Assembly (NCBI GenBank): GCA_002699335.1 | Contig: PACG01000038.1 | Span: 1-6,058 of the forward strand | From: Candidatus Poribacteria bacterium | GTDB taxonomy: Bacteria > Poribacteria > WGA-4E > UBA9662 | Direction: 5' to 3' | Length of the DNA stretch: 6,058 nucleotides | Shown here: piece after piece, positions 5,757 through 6,058 of the stretch | Layout: every line of letters begins with the position of its first letter | Numbering within the stretch: position 1 is the first letter of the stretch | Position numbers and translations under genes: made by a program | The notes under the pieces: model-generated | What the model was told of the DNA's origin: nothing | What the model saw: the letters and a program-made list of their open reading frames with translations, nothing else | Database searches by the model: none

Positions 5757-6058
5757 TCAACCAAAAATAGGAGCTGAAAACAGATCTTTGGTTCTACCGC
5801 TGGCTTTAGCCCGCAAATACTCTATTTCATAAGGTGACTCGATCAGCCGTCTGGAGCCATTTCGAACATCGTTTTCTAGGTTAAACTGCGCCGGGTAATG
5901 ACTGTATATCATCAACCGCCGAGGTCGACCCGAGGTATTTGATCTGGAATTGTGAACCAAAACAGAGTGAAAGAACATTACTGATCCGGCTTCACATAGA
6001 ATCTCCTGCCCAGTGTTGAAGTCGATCAACCCGTCTTTGACCTGCAATCCCAGACTGA
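5757..6058 (-). CDS. Phytanoyl-CoA dioxygenase (PhyH) family protein, C-terminal part
   Basis: Partial gene: the frame is open to the window edge and only about the last 100 codons are present, ending in TGA at 5757-5759. A TTG at 6045-6047 is an internal leucine rather than a start, because the reading continues upstream as SLG. PhyH proteins are Fe(II)/2-oxoglutarate-dependent oxygenases. The family's C-terminal block is clear: AGSVMFFHSVLVHNS, with the distal iron-binding histidine in VHNS (codon at 5952-5954), then GRPRRLMIYSHYPA, with an arginine of the expected 2-oxoglutarate-binding position (5916-5921). The N-terminal HxD ligands would lie outside the window. The family is very diverse, covering small-molecule hydroxylation and secondary metabolism, so the substrate cannot be named. 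No signal peptide can be judged. It is convergent with the operon and probably separately regulated. Confidence 0.88.
   Translation of the reverse strand, partial: SLGLQVKDGLIDFNTGQEILCEAGSVMFFHSVLVHNSRSNTSGRPRRLMIYSHYPAQFNLENDVRNGSRRLIESPYEIEYLRAKASGRTKDLFSAPIFG

Overview
The window carries a two-gene operon for exported proteins, flanked by two gene-poor stretches, with the end of a convergent dioxygenase gene at the right edge. The gene set (a cytochrome-c-like/DUF1549/DUF1553 giant protein, then a Tat-exported DUF1501 protein, beside a phytanoyl-CoA-dioxygenase-family gene) is typical of Planctomycetota and is also common in Poribacteria, Verrucomicrobiota and Lentisphaerota. The sequence alone does not decide between these phyla. 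Base composition looks balanced, with AT-rich patches in the intergenic DNA.

Layout. 1-476 holds no intact gene. It contains a hairpin at the left edge, a promoterless 75-codon open frame on the minus strand that looks like a decayed gene end (112-336), a consensus -10 box, and a leader with two stem-loops before the operon. 477-3845 (+) encodes a 1122-residue secreted protein: N-terminal cytochrome-c-like domain (PSCyt1), DUF1549, a long helical segment, then DUF1553. 3880-5289 (+) encodes a 469-residue DUF1501 protein of the alkaline phosphatase/sulfatase fold with a twin-arginine signal; it lies 34 bases downstream and has a strong ribosome binding site. 5290-5756 is non-coding, repeat-rich and structured. 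5757-6058 (-) is the 3' end of a PhyH-family gene cut by the window edge.

How the genes work together. Both operon products carry export signals, so they probably act together in the periplasm or periplasm-like compartment. Adjacent DUF1549/DUF1553 and DUF1501 genes are a recurrent pair in planctomycetes, often in many copies per genome, and their biochemical role is still not established. The dioxygenase gene is convergent and need not be functionally linked.

The least explained material is in the flanks. Region 121-242 and region 5291-5404 share five short anchors in the same order, orientation and near-constant spacing, which suggests diverged direct repeats on either side of the operon. 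A 14-base sequence is also shared exactly between the two flanks. The right flank holds a cluster of TACCCC/GGGGTA motifs arranged as competing hairpins. I see no CRISPR array, tRNA, rRNA or intact mobile element, and no sign of a defence or other novel enzymatic system.
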